From an uncultured Comamonadaceae bacterium (GTDB lineage: Bacteria; Pseudomonadota; Gammaproteobacteria; Burkholderiales; Burkholderiaceae_C), in NCBI GenBank assembly GCA_937871735.1, contig CALMOI010000258.1:1-5477 (forward strand): a stretch of 5,477 nt of DNA, in the 5' to 3' direction. The translations under genes and the position numbers were made by a program. Position 1 is the stretch's first letter, and each line of letters starts with the position of its first letter. Of the stretch, positions 1 through 5,477 are shown piece after piece. The notes beneath the pieces are model-generated. The model saw nothing but the letters and a program-made list of their open reading frames with translations. It was not told where the DNA came from and did not search any database.

Positions 1-411
1 GATTATGTGATGCCCGCCATCGAATTGATCGACGCCCGCTGCCACCGCATCGACCCCGAAACCAAGCGCCCGCGCAAGGTGATGGACACCATTTCCGATA
101 ACGCGGCCAATCTGGGCATTATTTTGGGGGGCCGCCCCATCAAGCCGCTGGACGTGGATTTGCGCTGGGTGTCGGCCCTGCTGTACCGCAATGGCGTGAT
201 CGAAGAAACCGGCGTGGCCGCCGGGGTGCTGAACCACCCGGCCAACGGCATCGCTTGGCTGGCTAAAAAGTTTGCGCCGCACGGCGTGGCGCTGGAGCCG
301 GGGCAGGTGATTTTGGCGGGTTCGTTCATCCGCCCGGTCAAGGCCCGGCCCGGTGATACCTTCCAGGCCGATTACGGCCCGATGGGCAGCATCACCTGCC
401 ACTTTGACTGA
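1..411 (+). CDS. hpaH: 2-oxo-hept-4-ene-1,7-dioate hydratase HpaH, C-terminal half (5' end outside window)
   Basis: The reading frame is open from base 1 and ends at TGA 409-411, giving 136 residues. The family is about 267 residues long, so roughly the first half is missing because of the window edge, not a truncation. HpaH adds water to 2-oxohept-4-ene-1,7-dioate (metal-dependent, cytoplasmic), forming the 4-hydroxy-2-oxoheptanedioate that the next gene product cleaves. The fragment opens with PAIELIDAR, whose Glu (fragment residue 8) falls where the third divalent-metal-binding Glu of HpaH/MhpD hydratases is expected. Further family hallmarks follow: DTISDNAAN, LGGRPIKP, DLRWVSALLYRNG, EETGVAAGVLNHPANG and the C-terminal YGPMGSITCHF. 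The close match through the stop codon argues for an intact gene. MhpD-like hydratases and fumarylacetoacetate-hydrolase-fold isomerases (HpaG) are alternatives, but these motifs and the adjacent hpaI favour HpaH. The in-frame GTG at 7 and ATG at 10 lie inside the domain and are not real starts. Confidence 0.93.
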   Translation, partial: DYVMPAIELIDARCHRIDPETKRPRKVMDTISDNAANLGIILGGRPIKPLDVDLRWVSALLYRNGVIEETGVAAGVLNHPANGIAWLAKKFAPHGVALEPGQVILAGSFIRPVKARPGDTFQADYGPMGSITCHFD

Positions 412-414
412 ACC

Positions 415-418
415 GGAG
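415..418 (+). promoter_or_regulatory. ribosome binding site of hpaI
   Basis: GGAG lies just after the hpaH stop codon, 7 bases before ATG 426. This is the clearest Shine-Dalgarno sequence in the window. It supports ATG 426 over the in-frame ATG at 432, which would place it 13 bases away. Confidence 0.7.
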
Positions 419-425
419 TTTTTGC

Positions 426-1199
426 ATGGACATGCCCCTGAACCAATTCAAGCGCGCGATGGCCGCAGGCCAGACGCAAATCGGCTTGTTCCTCGGCTTG
501 GCCGACCCCTACAGCGCCGAAGTCGTGGCCTGTGCCGGTTTCGATTGGCTGCTGATCGACGGCGAACACGGCCCCAACGACCTGCGCTCCATCCTGGCCC
601 AGCTGCAAGTGCTGGCCGCCTACCCGGTGCAAGTGGTGGTGCGCAACGTCGATCACGACCCGGCGCGCATCAAGCAACTGCTGGACGCAGGCGTGCAGAC
701 GCTGATGGTGCCGATGGTCGAAAGCGCCGCCGAAGCGCGCGAGCTGGTGCGCGCCATGCACTATCCGCCGAACGGCCTGCGAGGCGTGGGCACCGGCTTG
801 GCCCGCGCCGCACGTTGGAACGCGGTGGACGGCTACTTTGCCCACGCCGACCGCGAGATGAGTTTGATCGTGCAGATCGAATCGCAAGCCGGTTTGGCCG
901 CGCTGCCCGAGATCTTGCAGGTCGAGGGCGTGGACGGCGTGTTCATTGGCCCGTCCGATCTGGCGGGTTCTATGGGCCATCTGGGCCAGCCCGGTCACCC
1001 CGAGGTACGCGCCGCGATTGCCGCCGCCATCGCCCAGATCGCGCATGCGGGCAAAGCGCCCGGCGTGTTCTCGGCTGACCCCACAGCCGCCGCCCAGTAC
1101 CGCGAACTGGGCGCGAGCTTCATCGTGGTGGGTGTGGATGCGCTGCTGCTGCGCACCGCCGCCACCGCCCTGGCCGCCAAGTTCAAGACCGAAAGTTGA
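426..1199 (+). CDS. hpaI: 4-hydroxy-2-oxoheptane-1,7-dioate aldolase HpaI
   Basis: This 257-residue protein is a class II (divalent-metal) pyruvate aldolase of the HpcH/HpaI family. It carries out the retro-aldol cleavage of 4-hydroxy-2-oxoheptanedioate to pyruvate and succinate semialdehyde, the last carbon-carbon cleavage of homoprotocatechuate degradation. The length is usual for the family (about 255-267). All key residues known from E. coli HpaI are present, shifted by three: Asp45 and His48 in IDGEHGP, Arg73 in VVVRN, Asp87 in KQLLDAG, metal ligand Glu152 in VQIES, and metal ligand Asp178 in FIGPSDLA. The RGVGTGLARAARWN segment (119-132) matches the family's conserved loop. Nothing is missing, so the enzyme should be active. 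Its start lies 14 bases after the hpaH stop behind a good ribosome binding site, and gabD follows after 7 bases, so co-transcription is nearly certain. Related aldolases such as GarL share the fold, but the HpaH partner fixes the role. Confidence 0.95.
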   Translation: MDMPLNQFKRAMAAGQTQIGLFLGLADPYSAEVVACAGFDWLLIDGEHGPNDLRSILAQLQVLAAYPVQVVVRNVDHDPARIKQLLDAGVQTLMVPMVESAAEARELVRAMHYPPNGLRGVGTGLARAARWNAVDGYFAHADREMSLIVQIESQAGLAALPEILQVEGVDGVFIGPSDLAGSMGHLGQPGHPEVRAAIAAAIAQIAHAGKAPGVFSADPTAAAQYRELGASFIVVGVDALLLRTAATALAAKFKTES

Positions 1200-1206
1200 T
1201 GCCCCC

Positions 1207-2661
1207 ATGTTGACCCTGCAAGACACCGCCCTGCTGCGCAGCGCCTGCTACATCGACGGCACCTGGGTGGGTGCGGACAGCGGCGAAACCGTGGCCGTGA
1301 CCAACCCCGCTACCGACGCGGCGATTACCACCGTGCCGCGCTGCGGCGCTGCGGAGACCGAGCGCGCCGTGGCCGCCGCCGACCGCGCCCTGAAAACCTG
1401 GCGCACCACCACCGCTGCCGAGCGCAGCCGCATCCTGCGCCGCTGGTTCGACCTGATGCACACGCACCAAGAAGACCTGGCCCACCTGATGACCGCCGAA
1501 CAAGGCAAGCCCCTGGCCGAGTCGCGCGGCGAAATCGCCTACGCCGCCGCCTACATCGAGTGGTTTGCCGAAGAGGCCAAGCGCGCCTACGGCGAAGTCA
1601 TCCCCTCGCCCTTCAAAGACCGGCAATTGGTGGTGGTGCAAGAGCCCGTGGGCGTGTGCGCCGCCATCACGCCCTGGAACTTTCCCTCGGCCATGATCAC
1701 CCGCAAGGTGGCCCCGGCGCTGGCGGCGGGCTGCACCATCGTGCTCAAGCCTGCCGAGCAAACGCCGCTATCCGCCCTGGCGCTGGCCGAACTGGCCGAG
1801 CGCGCAGGCGTCCCGCCGGGCGTGTTCAGTGTGGTCACGGGCAAGGCGAGCGCCATCGGCGGCGTGCTGACCGCCAGCCCCACGGTGCGCAAGCTCACCT
1901 TCACCGGCTCCACGCCCATCGGCCAGCTCTTGATGCAGCAGTGCGCGGGCACCGTCAAAAAACTGTCGCTGGAGCTGGGCGGCAACGCGCCCTTCATCGT
2001 CTTTGACGACGCTGATCTGGACGCCGCCGTCGCCGGGGCGATGGCCTCCAAGTACCGCAACGCGGGCCAGACCTGCGTCTGCTCGAACCGCTTTTTGGTG
2101 CAAGACAGCGTCTACGACGCCTTTGCCGCCAAGCTTGCCGCCGCCACTGCCGCCCTGAACGTCGGCAACGGCGCGGACGAGGGCGTGACCCAAGGCCCGC
2201 TGATCGACGAGGCAGCCATTGCCAAGGTCGAATCCTTGGTCAAGGACGCGCTGGACAAAGGCGCGCGCGTGGTGGTCGGCGGCGAGCGCCACGCCCTGGG
2301 CGGCACGTGGTACGCCCCCACCGTGCTGGCCGACGTGAACCCAGCAATGGCCGTGGCGCGTGAAGAAATCTTCGGCCCCGTGGCCCCGCTGTTTCGCTTC
2401 CACACCGAAGACGAGGCCGTGCAGATGGCCAACGACACCGAGTTCGGTCTGGCCGCTTACTTCTACAGCCAAAGCCACGCCCGGGTCTGGCGCGTGTCAC
2501 GGCAGCTGGAATACGGCATGGTCGGCGTCAACACCGGGCTGATTTCGACCGAGGTCGCACCCTTTGGCGGCGTCAAGCTCTCGGGCATAGGCCGCGAAGG
2601 CTCCAGCCACGGCTTGAGCGAGTACCTGGAAACCAAGTACCTCGCGCTGGCCGGGCTGTAA
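1207..2661 (+). CDS. gabD: GabD-type succinate-semialdehyde dehydrogenase
   Basis: This 484-residue aldehyde dehydrogenase (E. coli GabD has 482) oxidises succinate semialdehyde to succinate. It thus removes the reactive product of the preceding aldolase and feeds the TCA cycle. Visible parts are the NAD(P)-fold segment with TPWNFP (catalytic-site Asn158), coenzyme-site Lys181, FTGSTPIG (232-239), general base Glu256 in LELGGNAPF, nucleophile Cys290 in GQTCVC with a second Cys at 292, EEIFGP (386-391), and the GabD-like C-terminus VAPFGGVKLSGIGREGS. The Cys-x-Cys pair is typical of this subgroup, where a disulfide switch has been described. Position 184 is Glu (KPAEQTP) where I recall Ser in E. 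coli GabD, which suggests NAD+ use. The start is ATG 1207, 7 bases after the hpaI stop, with only a weak GAAAG at 1191-1195. The frame is open back to 946, but that stretch is hpaI read in another frame and does not resemble an ALDH N-terminus. Glutarate-semialdehyde dehydrogenases (GabD/DavD) are close relatives; context decides for succinate semialdehyde. Confidence 0.93.
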   Translation: MLTLQDTALLRSACYIDGTWVGADSGETVAVTNPATDAAITTVPRCGAAETERAVAAADRALKTWRTTTAAERSRILRRWFDLMHTHQEDLAHLMTAEQGKPLAESRGEIAYAAAYIEWFAEEAKRAYGEVIPSPFKDRQLVVVQEPVGVCAAITPWNFPSAMITRKVAPALAAGCTIVLKPAEQTPLSALALAELAERAGVPPGVFSVVTGKASAIGGVLTASPTVRKLTFTGSTPIGQLLMQQCAGTVKKLSLELGGNAPFIVFDDADLDAAVAGAMASKYRNAGQTCVCSNRFLVQDSVYDAFAAKLAAATAALNVGNGADEGVTQGPLIDEAAIAKVESLVKDALDKGARVVVGGERHALGGTWYAPTVLADVNPAMAVAREEIFGPVAPLFRFHTEDEAVQMANDTEFGLAAYFYSQSHARVWRVSRQLEYGMVGVNTGLISTEVAPFGGVKLSGIGREGSSHGLSEYLETKYLALAGL

Positions 2662-2690
2662 GCTGTCGCTTTCACGCCCGTCCCACGCCC

Positions 2691-3929
2691 ATGACCGCAG
2701 CTTCACCTTCCGCTTGGCCCCCCGCCATCCGCGCCTTGGCGCACCGCAACTTCCGGCTGTACTTTGCTGGGCAGGCGGTGTCGATCCTGGGTTCGTGGAT
2801 TCAGCAGGTGGCGCTGTCGTGGCTGGTGTACCGGCTGACGGGCTCGGCGGCGCTCTTGGGTGTGACGGCGTTTTGCGGCTTGATCCCGCAGCTGCTGGTC
2901 GGCCCGCTGGCCGGGGCCTGGATCGACAAGCAAGACAAAAAACGCTGGCTGATGCTGACCCAGGCGCTGATGGCGCTGCAAGCCTTTGCCCTGGCCGCGC
3001 TGACTTGGAGCGACTGGGTCACGCCGCCTTTTCTGGTGGCAATGGCGCTGCTGCTGGGCGTGCTCACCAGCTTTGACACCCCGCTGCGCCAGTCGCTGAT
3101 TGGCCCGTTTGTTGGCAGCAAAGCCGATCTGCCCAACGCCCTGGCGCTGAACGCCATGCTGTTCAACTCGGGCCGCTTCATCGGCCCGCCGCTGGCCGGG
3201 CTGCTGCTGGGGCTCACGTCCGAGGCGGCCTGCTTTGCGCTCAACGGCTTTTCGTTCTTGGCGCTGATCGGGGCGCTGACCTTGGTGCAGGGCGCAGAGC
3301 CGCCGCGCGCCCAAGGCAGCATGGGCCAAGTCTTCCGCGAAGGGCTGGGCTACGCTTGGCAGCACTGGACGGTGCGCACCTTGATCCTGACGCTGATGGC
3401 CGTCAACCTGACCGCCTCCAGCTACGCCGTGCTGCTGCCGGTGTTCGCCCGCGACGTGTTCCACGGCGACGCCACCACGCTGGGCTGGCTCTGGGGCGCA
3501 GCGGGCTGCGGCGCGTTTGGCTCCACCGTGCTGCTGGCGCGCACCCACGGTCTGCCCAAGGTGTTGGGCGTGGTGTTGGTTGGGGTGGCGGTCAGCGCCC
3601 TGGCGCTGGTCGGCTTTGCCGCCACGGTCTGGCTGCCGCTGGCGCTGCTGGGTATGGTCGGAGTGGGCTTTGGCATCTCGGCCTGCAACGTGGGCATCAA
3701 CATGCTGCTGCAAAGCTTGGTGCCCGAGCAATTGCGCGGGCGCATCGTCTCGCTGTTCACCGCCGCCCGCTTTGGCTTCGATGCCCTAGGCGGCTTGCTG
3801 GCGGGCGTGCTGGCCAGCCACTGGGGCGCGGGGACGATCTTGCTGGCCGAAGGCGTGGTGCTGCTGGTGTTCGGCCTGCGGCTGCTGAGTTGGCGCAAAC
3901 GTCTGCACGAAGGCGTGCCGCACGGCTGA
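2691..3929 (+). CDS. MFS transporter, EntS/DHA3-like (MFS_3-type)
   Basis: This 412-residue inner-membrane protein has about twelve hydrophobic helices and a hydrophilic loop near residues 201-228 between the two six-helix halves. That is the normal layout and length for the major facilitator superfamily. The N-terminal pattern (RALAHRNFRLYFAGQAVSIL, then GSWIQQVALSWLVYRLTGS) is typical of the EntS-like/DHA3 branch, mostly proton-coupled exporters. Motif A is visible as GPLAGAWIDKQDKKR (71-85), and its second-half counterpart VPEQLRGRIVSLF is at 344-356. It begins 29 bases after the gabD stop on the same strand and is probably the last gene of the hpa transcript. The substrate cannot be read from sequence: export of an aromatic or semialdehyde intermediate, or of an unrelated compound, are all possible. 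It does not look like HpaX, the 4-hydroxyphenylacetate permease, which belongs to another MFS branch. ATG 2691 is preceded by C-rich sequence containing CACGCCC twice (2673-2679, 2684-2690) and no Shine-Dalgarno, but no better in-frame start exists before helix 1. Confidence 0.88.
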   Translation: MTAASPSAWPPAIRALAHRNFRLYFAGQAVSILGSWIQQVALSWLVYRLTGSAALLGVTAFCGLIPQLLVGPLAGAWIDKQDKKRWLMLTQALMALQAFALAALTWSDWVTPPFLVAMALLLGVLTSFDTPLRQSLIGPFVGSKADLPNALALNAMLFNSGRFIGPPLAGLLLGLTSEAACFALNGFSFLALIGALTLVQGAEPPRAQGSMGQVFREGLGYAWQHWTVRTLILTLMAVNLTASSYAVLLPVFARDVFHGDATTLGWLWGAAGCGAFGSTVLLARTHGLPKVLGVVLVGVAVSALALVGFAATVWLPLALLGMVGVGFGISACNVGINMLLQSLVPEQLRGRIVSLFTAARFGFDALGGLLAGVLASHWGAGTILLAEGVVLLVFGLRLLSWRKRLHEGVPHG

Positions 3930-3947
3930 GTCTGCTGGAGCCCTGGC

Positions 3948-4442
3948 TTACAGCTCGGTGCGTTTGGGCGGCAGCGGCACTTGCGGGATGTGGCCCAACT
4001 CGGCGCGCTGCACTTTGTCGAGCACGGCGTACAGCTCTTGCAGCAGATCCGGCCCCAGCGCCTGCTCGATCAATTTGTACTGCGCCATGATGAGCGGCCC
4101 CAGCTCCGCCACCAGCGCTTCGGACTTGGCCGTCAGCCGCACCAGCACCCGGCGCTGGTCGCCCGGCATGCGGCTGCGGCTGACCAAGTCCAGCTCCTCC
4201 ATGCGCGACAACACCCCGGCCAAACTGGGGCTGAGGATTTGGCAAATCTCGCAAATCTCACGCGGCTCCAGCTCCCCGCTTTCGGCCAGCACCCGCAAGA
4301 TGCGCCACTGCTGCTCGGTCAGTCCGAAGTGCGTGATGATGGGCCGAAAGTGCCGCAGCAAAGCCTCGCGCGAGCGCAAGAACAACTGGGGAAGGTTGCG
4401 GTAGGGGAGCTTGGGAACGTCAGCGCGCGAGGAGGTTGTCAT
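3948..4442 (-). CDS. hpaR: MarR-family regulator HpaR of the homoprotocatechuate operon
   Basis: The product is a 164-residue winged-helix MarR-type protein, probably the dimeric repressor of the hpa genes that releases DNA when a pathway aromatic binds. The region from LPQLFLRSREALLRHFRPII to LTEQQWRILRVLAE (about 17-54) is strongly HpaR-like. The recognition-helix area ICQILSPSLAGVLSRMEELDLV (66-87) and the wing DQRRVLVRLT (95-104), with its conserved Asp-Arg-Arg, complete the DNA-binding domain. A C-terminal helix for dimerisation follows (about 105-148), then a Pro-rich tail HIPQVPLPPKRTEL. The start chosen is ATG at 4442, because it begins close to the conserved region. GTG at 4472 would add ten residues but lies upstream of a good -10 element that would place transcription start between the two. 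No Shine-Dalgarno precedes either. The gene converges on the upstream transporter gene with an 18-base gap and diverges from the YbfB-type gene. Identification as HpaR rests on similarity plus the linked hpaHI; other MarR regulators of aromatic pathways are less likely. Confidence 0.87.
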   Translation of the reverse strand: MTTSSRADVPKLPYRNLPQLFLRSREALLRHFRPIITHFGLTEQQWRILRVLAESGELEPREICEICQILSPSLAGVLSRMEELDLVSRSRMPGDQRRVLVRLTAKSEALVAELGPLIMAQYKLIEQALGPDLLQELYAVLDKVQRAELGHIPQVPLPPKRTEL

Positions 4443-4452
4443 GGCGCGAACG

Positions 4453-4461
4453 ATGATAGCA
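4453..4461 (-). promoter_or_regulatory. extended -10 promoter element of hpaR
   Basis: Read on the minus strand this is TGCTATCAT, an extended -10 (TGn plus TATCAT, five of six matches to TATAAT). No recognisable -35 lies 16-18 bases upstream, which extended -10 promoters tolerate. Transcription would begin near 4446, leaving only about four bases before ATG 4442, so the message would be almost leaderless. That fits the lack of a ribosome binding site. This is a sequence-based prediction only. Confidence 0.45.
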
Positions 4462-4497
4462 GTGGGGTTCACATGCGGCCCGTGGTGCTGGTGGTCT

Positions 4498-4512
4498 TTG
4501 CAGTTGCTGCAA
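4498..4512. promoter_or_regulatory. perfect inverted repeat, candidate regulator operator
   Basis: TTGCAG-TTG-CTGCAA is a perfect 6-base inverted repeat around a 3-base centre. It sits in the 151-base region between the divergent hpaR and YbfB-type genes, about 55 bases before the hpaR start and 82 bases before the other gene. Its size and symmetry suit a dimeric winged-helix protein such as MarR-family HpaR. I cannot match it to a known HpaR site, and one 6-base arm pair in GC-rich DNA could be chance. The rest of 4443-4593 shows no convincing plus-strand promoter; the best I see is a weak TAAAGT at 4558-4563. Confidence 0.3.
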
Positions 4513-4593
4513 TACCTCTTGTCGCTCAGCAGACTTACCCTGCGTCACTGCATCGCCTAAAGTGAGCTGCCCAAGTTCTTTCAAAGACGCCCC

Positions 4594-5477
4594 ATGAGTA
4601 CCACTACCTTGACCGCTGATGCTTTGCCCCTCAGCACCCAGCGTTACCGCGTCATCTTGGCCGGGATTTGCGCGCTGATCCTCAGCGTGGGGCTGGCGCG
4701 CTTTGCCTACACGCCCATGCTGCCCATCATGCGCCAGCACGCAGGGCTGACCGATGTCACCGGCGGCTGGCTGGCCACCATCAACTACGCGGGTTACATG
4801 AGCGGCGCGCTGCTGGCGGCATTTGTGGGGGACTTGCGGCTCAAGTTCCACATTTACCGCATCGGGCTGGTGCTGGCGCTGCTGACCACGCTGGCGATGG
4901 GGCTGACCGCCGACCCGTGGCTGTGGGCTGGGTTGCGGTTGTTGGCGGGTTTTTCCAGCACGGCAGGCTTGCTGCTGGCTTCGGGGCTGGTGCTCAACTG
5001 GCTGATCCGGCACCAGCACCGGCCCGAGCTGGGGCTGCACTTTGCTGGGGTGGGGTTGGGCATCGTGGTGTCGGGCGTGGCGGTGGTTGGCACGTTGGCG
5101 TGCAGCTTGAGTTGGGATGAGCAATGGCTGGCCCTGGGCGCGTTGGGACTGCTGTTTTTTGTGCCCGCCTGGGCCTGGATGCCGCAGCCGCCGCACACCA
5201 GCGTGCAAGCCATCGCCGCCCAGCCCAGTGCAGGGGCGGTGCGCTGGATGCGGCTGCTGATCGGCTCCTACTTTTGCGCCGGGTTTGGCTTTGTCATCAG
5301 CGCCACCTTCATCGTCGCCATTTTGGACAAGCTGCCGCAACTGGCCGGGCACGGCGGCTGGGTTTGGACGGTGGTGGGCGCGGCGGCGGTGCCCTCGTCT
5401 TTTTTGTGGGATCGTGCCGCGCAGCGCTGGGGCGGCATCAACGCCTTGCTGGTGGCGTATGGGCTGCAAGGGGTGTC
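4594..5477 (+). CDS. YbfB/YjiJ-family MFS transporter, N-terminal part (3' end outside window)
   Basis: The frame is open from ATG 4594 to the right edge (294 complete codons, no stop), so about the first three quarters of a roughly 390-400-residue protein are present. Recognition rests on the N-terminal helix with GLARFAYTPMLPIMRQ (33-48) and the following GWLATINYAGYMSGALLA (58-75), both characteristic of the YbfB/YjiJ group of MFS proteins. Further helices are seen at about 88-105, 109-137, 149-171 and 178-195. A hydrophilic central loop (about 196-217) precedes the second half, which starts at RLLIGSYFCAGFGFVISATFIVA. Function and substrate of this group are largely unassigned. The gene is divergent from hpaR across 151 bases, a layout often seen when a regulator controls its neighbour, but a link to 4-hydroxyphenylacetate metabolism is only inferred. 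AAAGA at 4584-4588 is a weak possible ribosome binding site. It uses more TTG and GGG codons than the catabolic genes, suggesting lower expression. Confidence 0.85.
   Translation, partial: MSTTTLTADALPLSTQRYRVILAGICALILSVGLARFAYTPMLPIMRQHAGLTDVTGGWLATINYAGYMSGALLAAFVGDLRLKFHIYRIGLVLALLTTLAMGLTADPWLWAGLRLLAGFSSTAGLLLASGLVLNWLIRHQHRPELGLHFAGVGLGIVVSGVAVVGTLACSLSWDEQWLALGALGLLFFVPAWAWMPQPPHTSVQAIAAQPSAGAVRWMRLLIGSYFCAGFGFVISATFIVAILDKLPQLAGHGGWVWTVVGAAAVPSSFLWDRAAQRWGGINALLVAYGLQGV

Noticed and set aside
946..1206. In-frame upstream extension of the dehydrogenase gene by 87 codons
   Set aside because: It lies entirely over hpaI in another frame, is rich in Pro, Arg and Trp in a way typical of a shadow reading, and shows no ALDH features. 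ALDH homology starts after ATG 1207, which gives the normal family length.
372..1226. 284-codon open frame on the minus strand opposite hpaI
   Set aside because: It has His- and Gln-rich low-complexity content, as expected from the antisense of GC-rich coding DNA, and fully overlaps a gene with intact catalytic residues.
2673..2690. Direct repeat CACGCCC twice just before the first MFS start
   Set aside because: Seven-base GC-rich repeats are expected by chance in DNA of this composition; no regulator site is recognised.
2703..3731. 342-codon open frame on the minus strand opposite the first MFS gene
   Set aside because: The translation is dominated by Gln, Arg, His and Ala with no recognisable domain. 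The plus strand encodes a clear 12-helix transporter, so this is an antisense shadow.
3934..3954. Possible bidirectional terminator hairpin between the convergent genes (GCTG...AGC/GCT...CAGC)
   Set aside because: The stem is only 4 plus 3 base pairs with an uneven internal loop and no T-run on either side, so a factor-independent terminator is not supported.
4470..4472. GTG start for hpaR, ten codons upstream of the chosen ATG
   Set aside because: No ribosome binding site precedes it, the extra residues are not HpaR-like, and the predicted hpaR -10 element lies downstream of it.
4420..5469. 349-codon open frame on the minus strand opposite the YbfB-type gene and overlapping the hpaR start
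   Set aside because: It has the same Gln/His/Pro/Arg-rich shadow composition and would overlap hpaR in another frame. The plus strand has a recognised transporter family sequence.

Overview
This window looks like a chromosomal catabolic locus from a high-GC proteobacterium. The best guess is a betaproteobacterium of the order Burkholderiales, Comamonadaceae-like. I infer this from the GC-rich third codon positions, the protein similarity I recognise, and the gene arrangement. No RNA gene, mobile element, CRISPR array or long repeat was seen.

Bases 1-2661, plus strand, encode the end of the homoprotocatechuate (3,4-dihydroxyphenylacetate, from 4-hydroxyphenylacetate) meta-cleavage pathway in reaction order. 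First is the C-terminal half of the hydratase HpaH, cut by the window edge. Next is the complete aldolase HpaI, which makes pyruvate and succinate semialdehyde. Third is a complete GabD-type succinate-semialdehyde dehydrogenase, which turns the semialdehyde into succinate. The spacings are 14 and 7 bases, so these three genes are almost certainly one transcript whose upstream part lies outside the window.

Bases 2691-3929, 29 bases further on and on the same strand, encode a 12-helix MFS protein of the EntS/DHA3-like type. It is probably the last gene of the same operon; its substrate is unknown. It converges, with an 18-base gap, on a minus-strand MarR-family regulator recognised as HpaR (3948-4442), the expected repressor of this pathway.

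Bases 4443-4593 form a 151-base divergent intergenic region. It holds a good extended -10 promoter for hpaR and a 15-base perfect inverted repeat that could be an operator. From 4594 a second MFS gene, of the YbfB/YjiJ family, runs off the right edge. It reads away from hpaR and may be controlled from the same region.

Overall this is an ordinary but well-ordered aromatic catabolism operon. The points most worth a second look are the coenzyme-determining residue of the dehydrogenase, the two transporters (neither looks like the classical HpaX permease), and the short hpaR leader with a nearby palindrome. I found no sign of a wholly new system.
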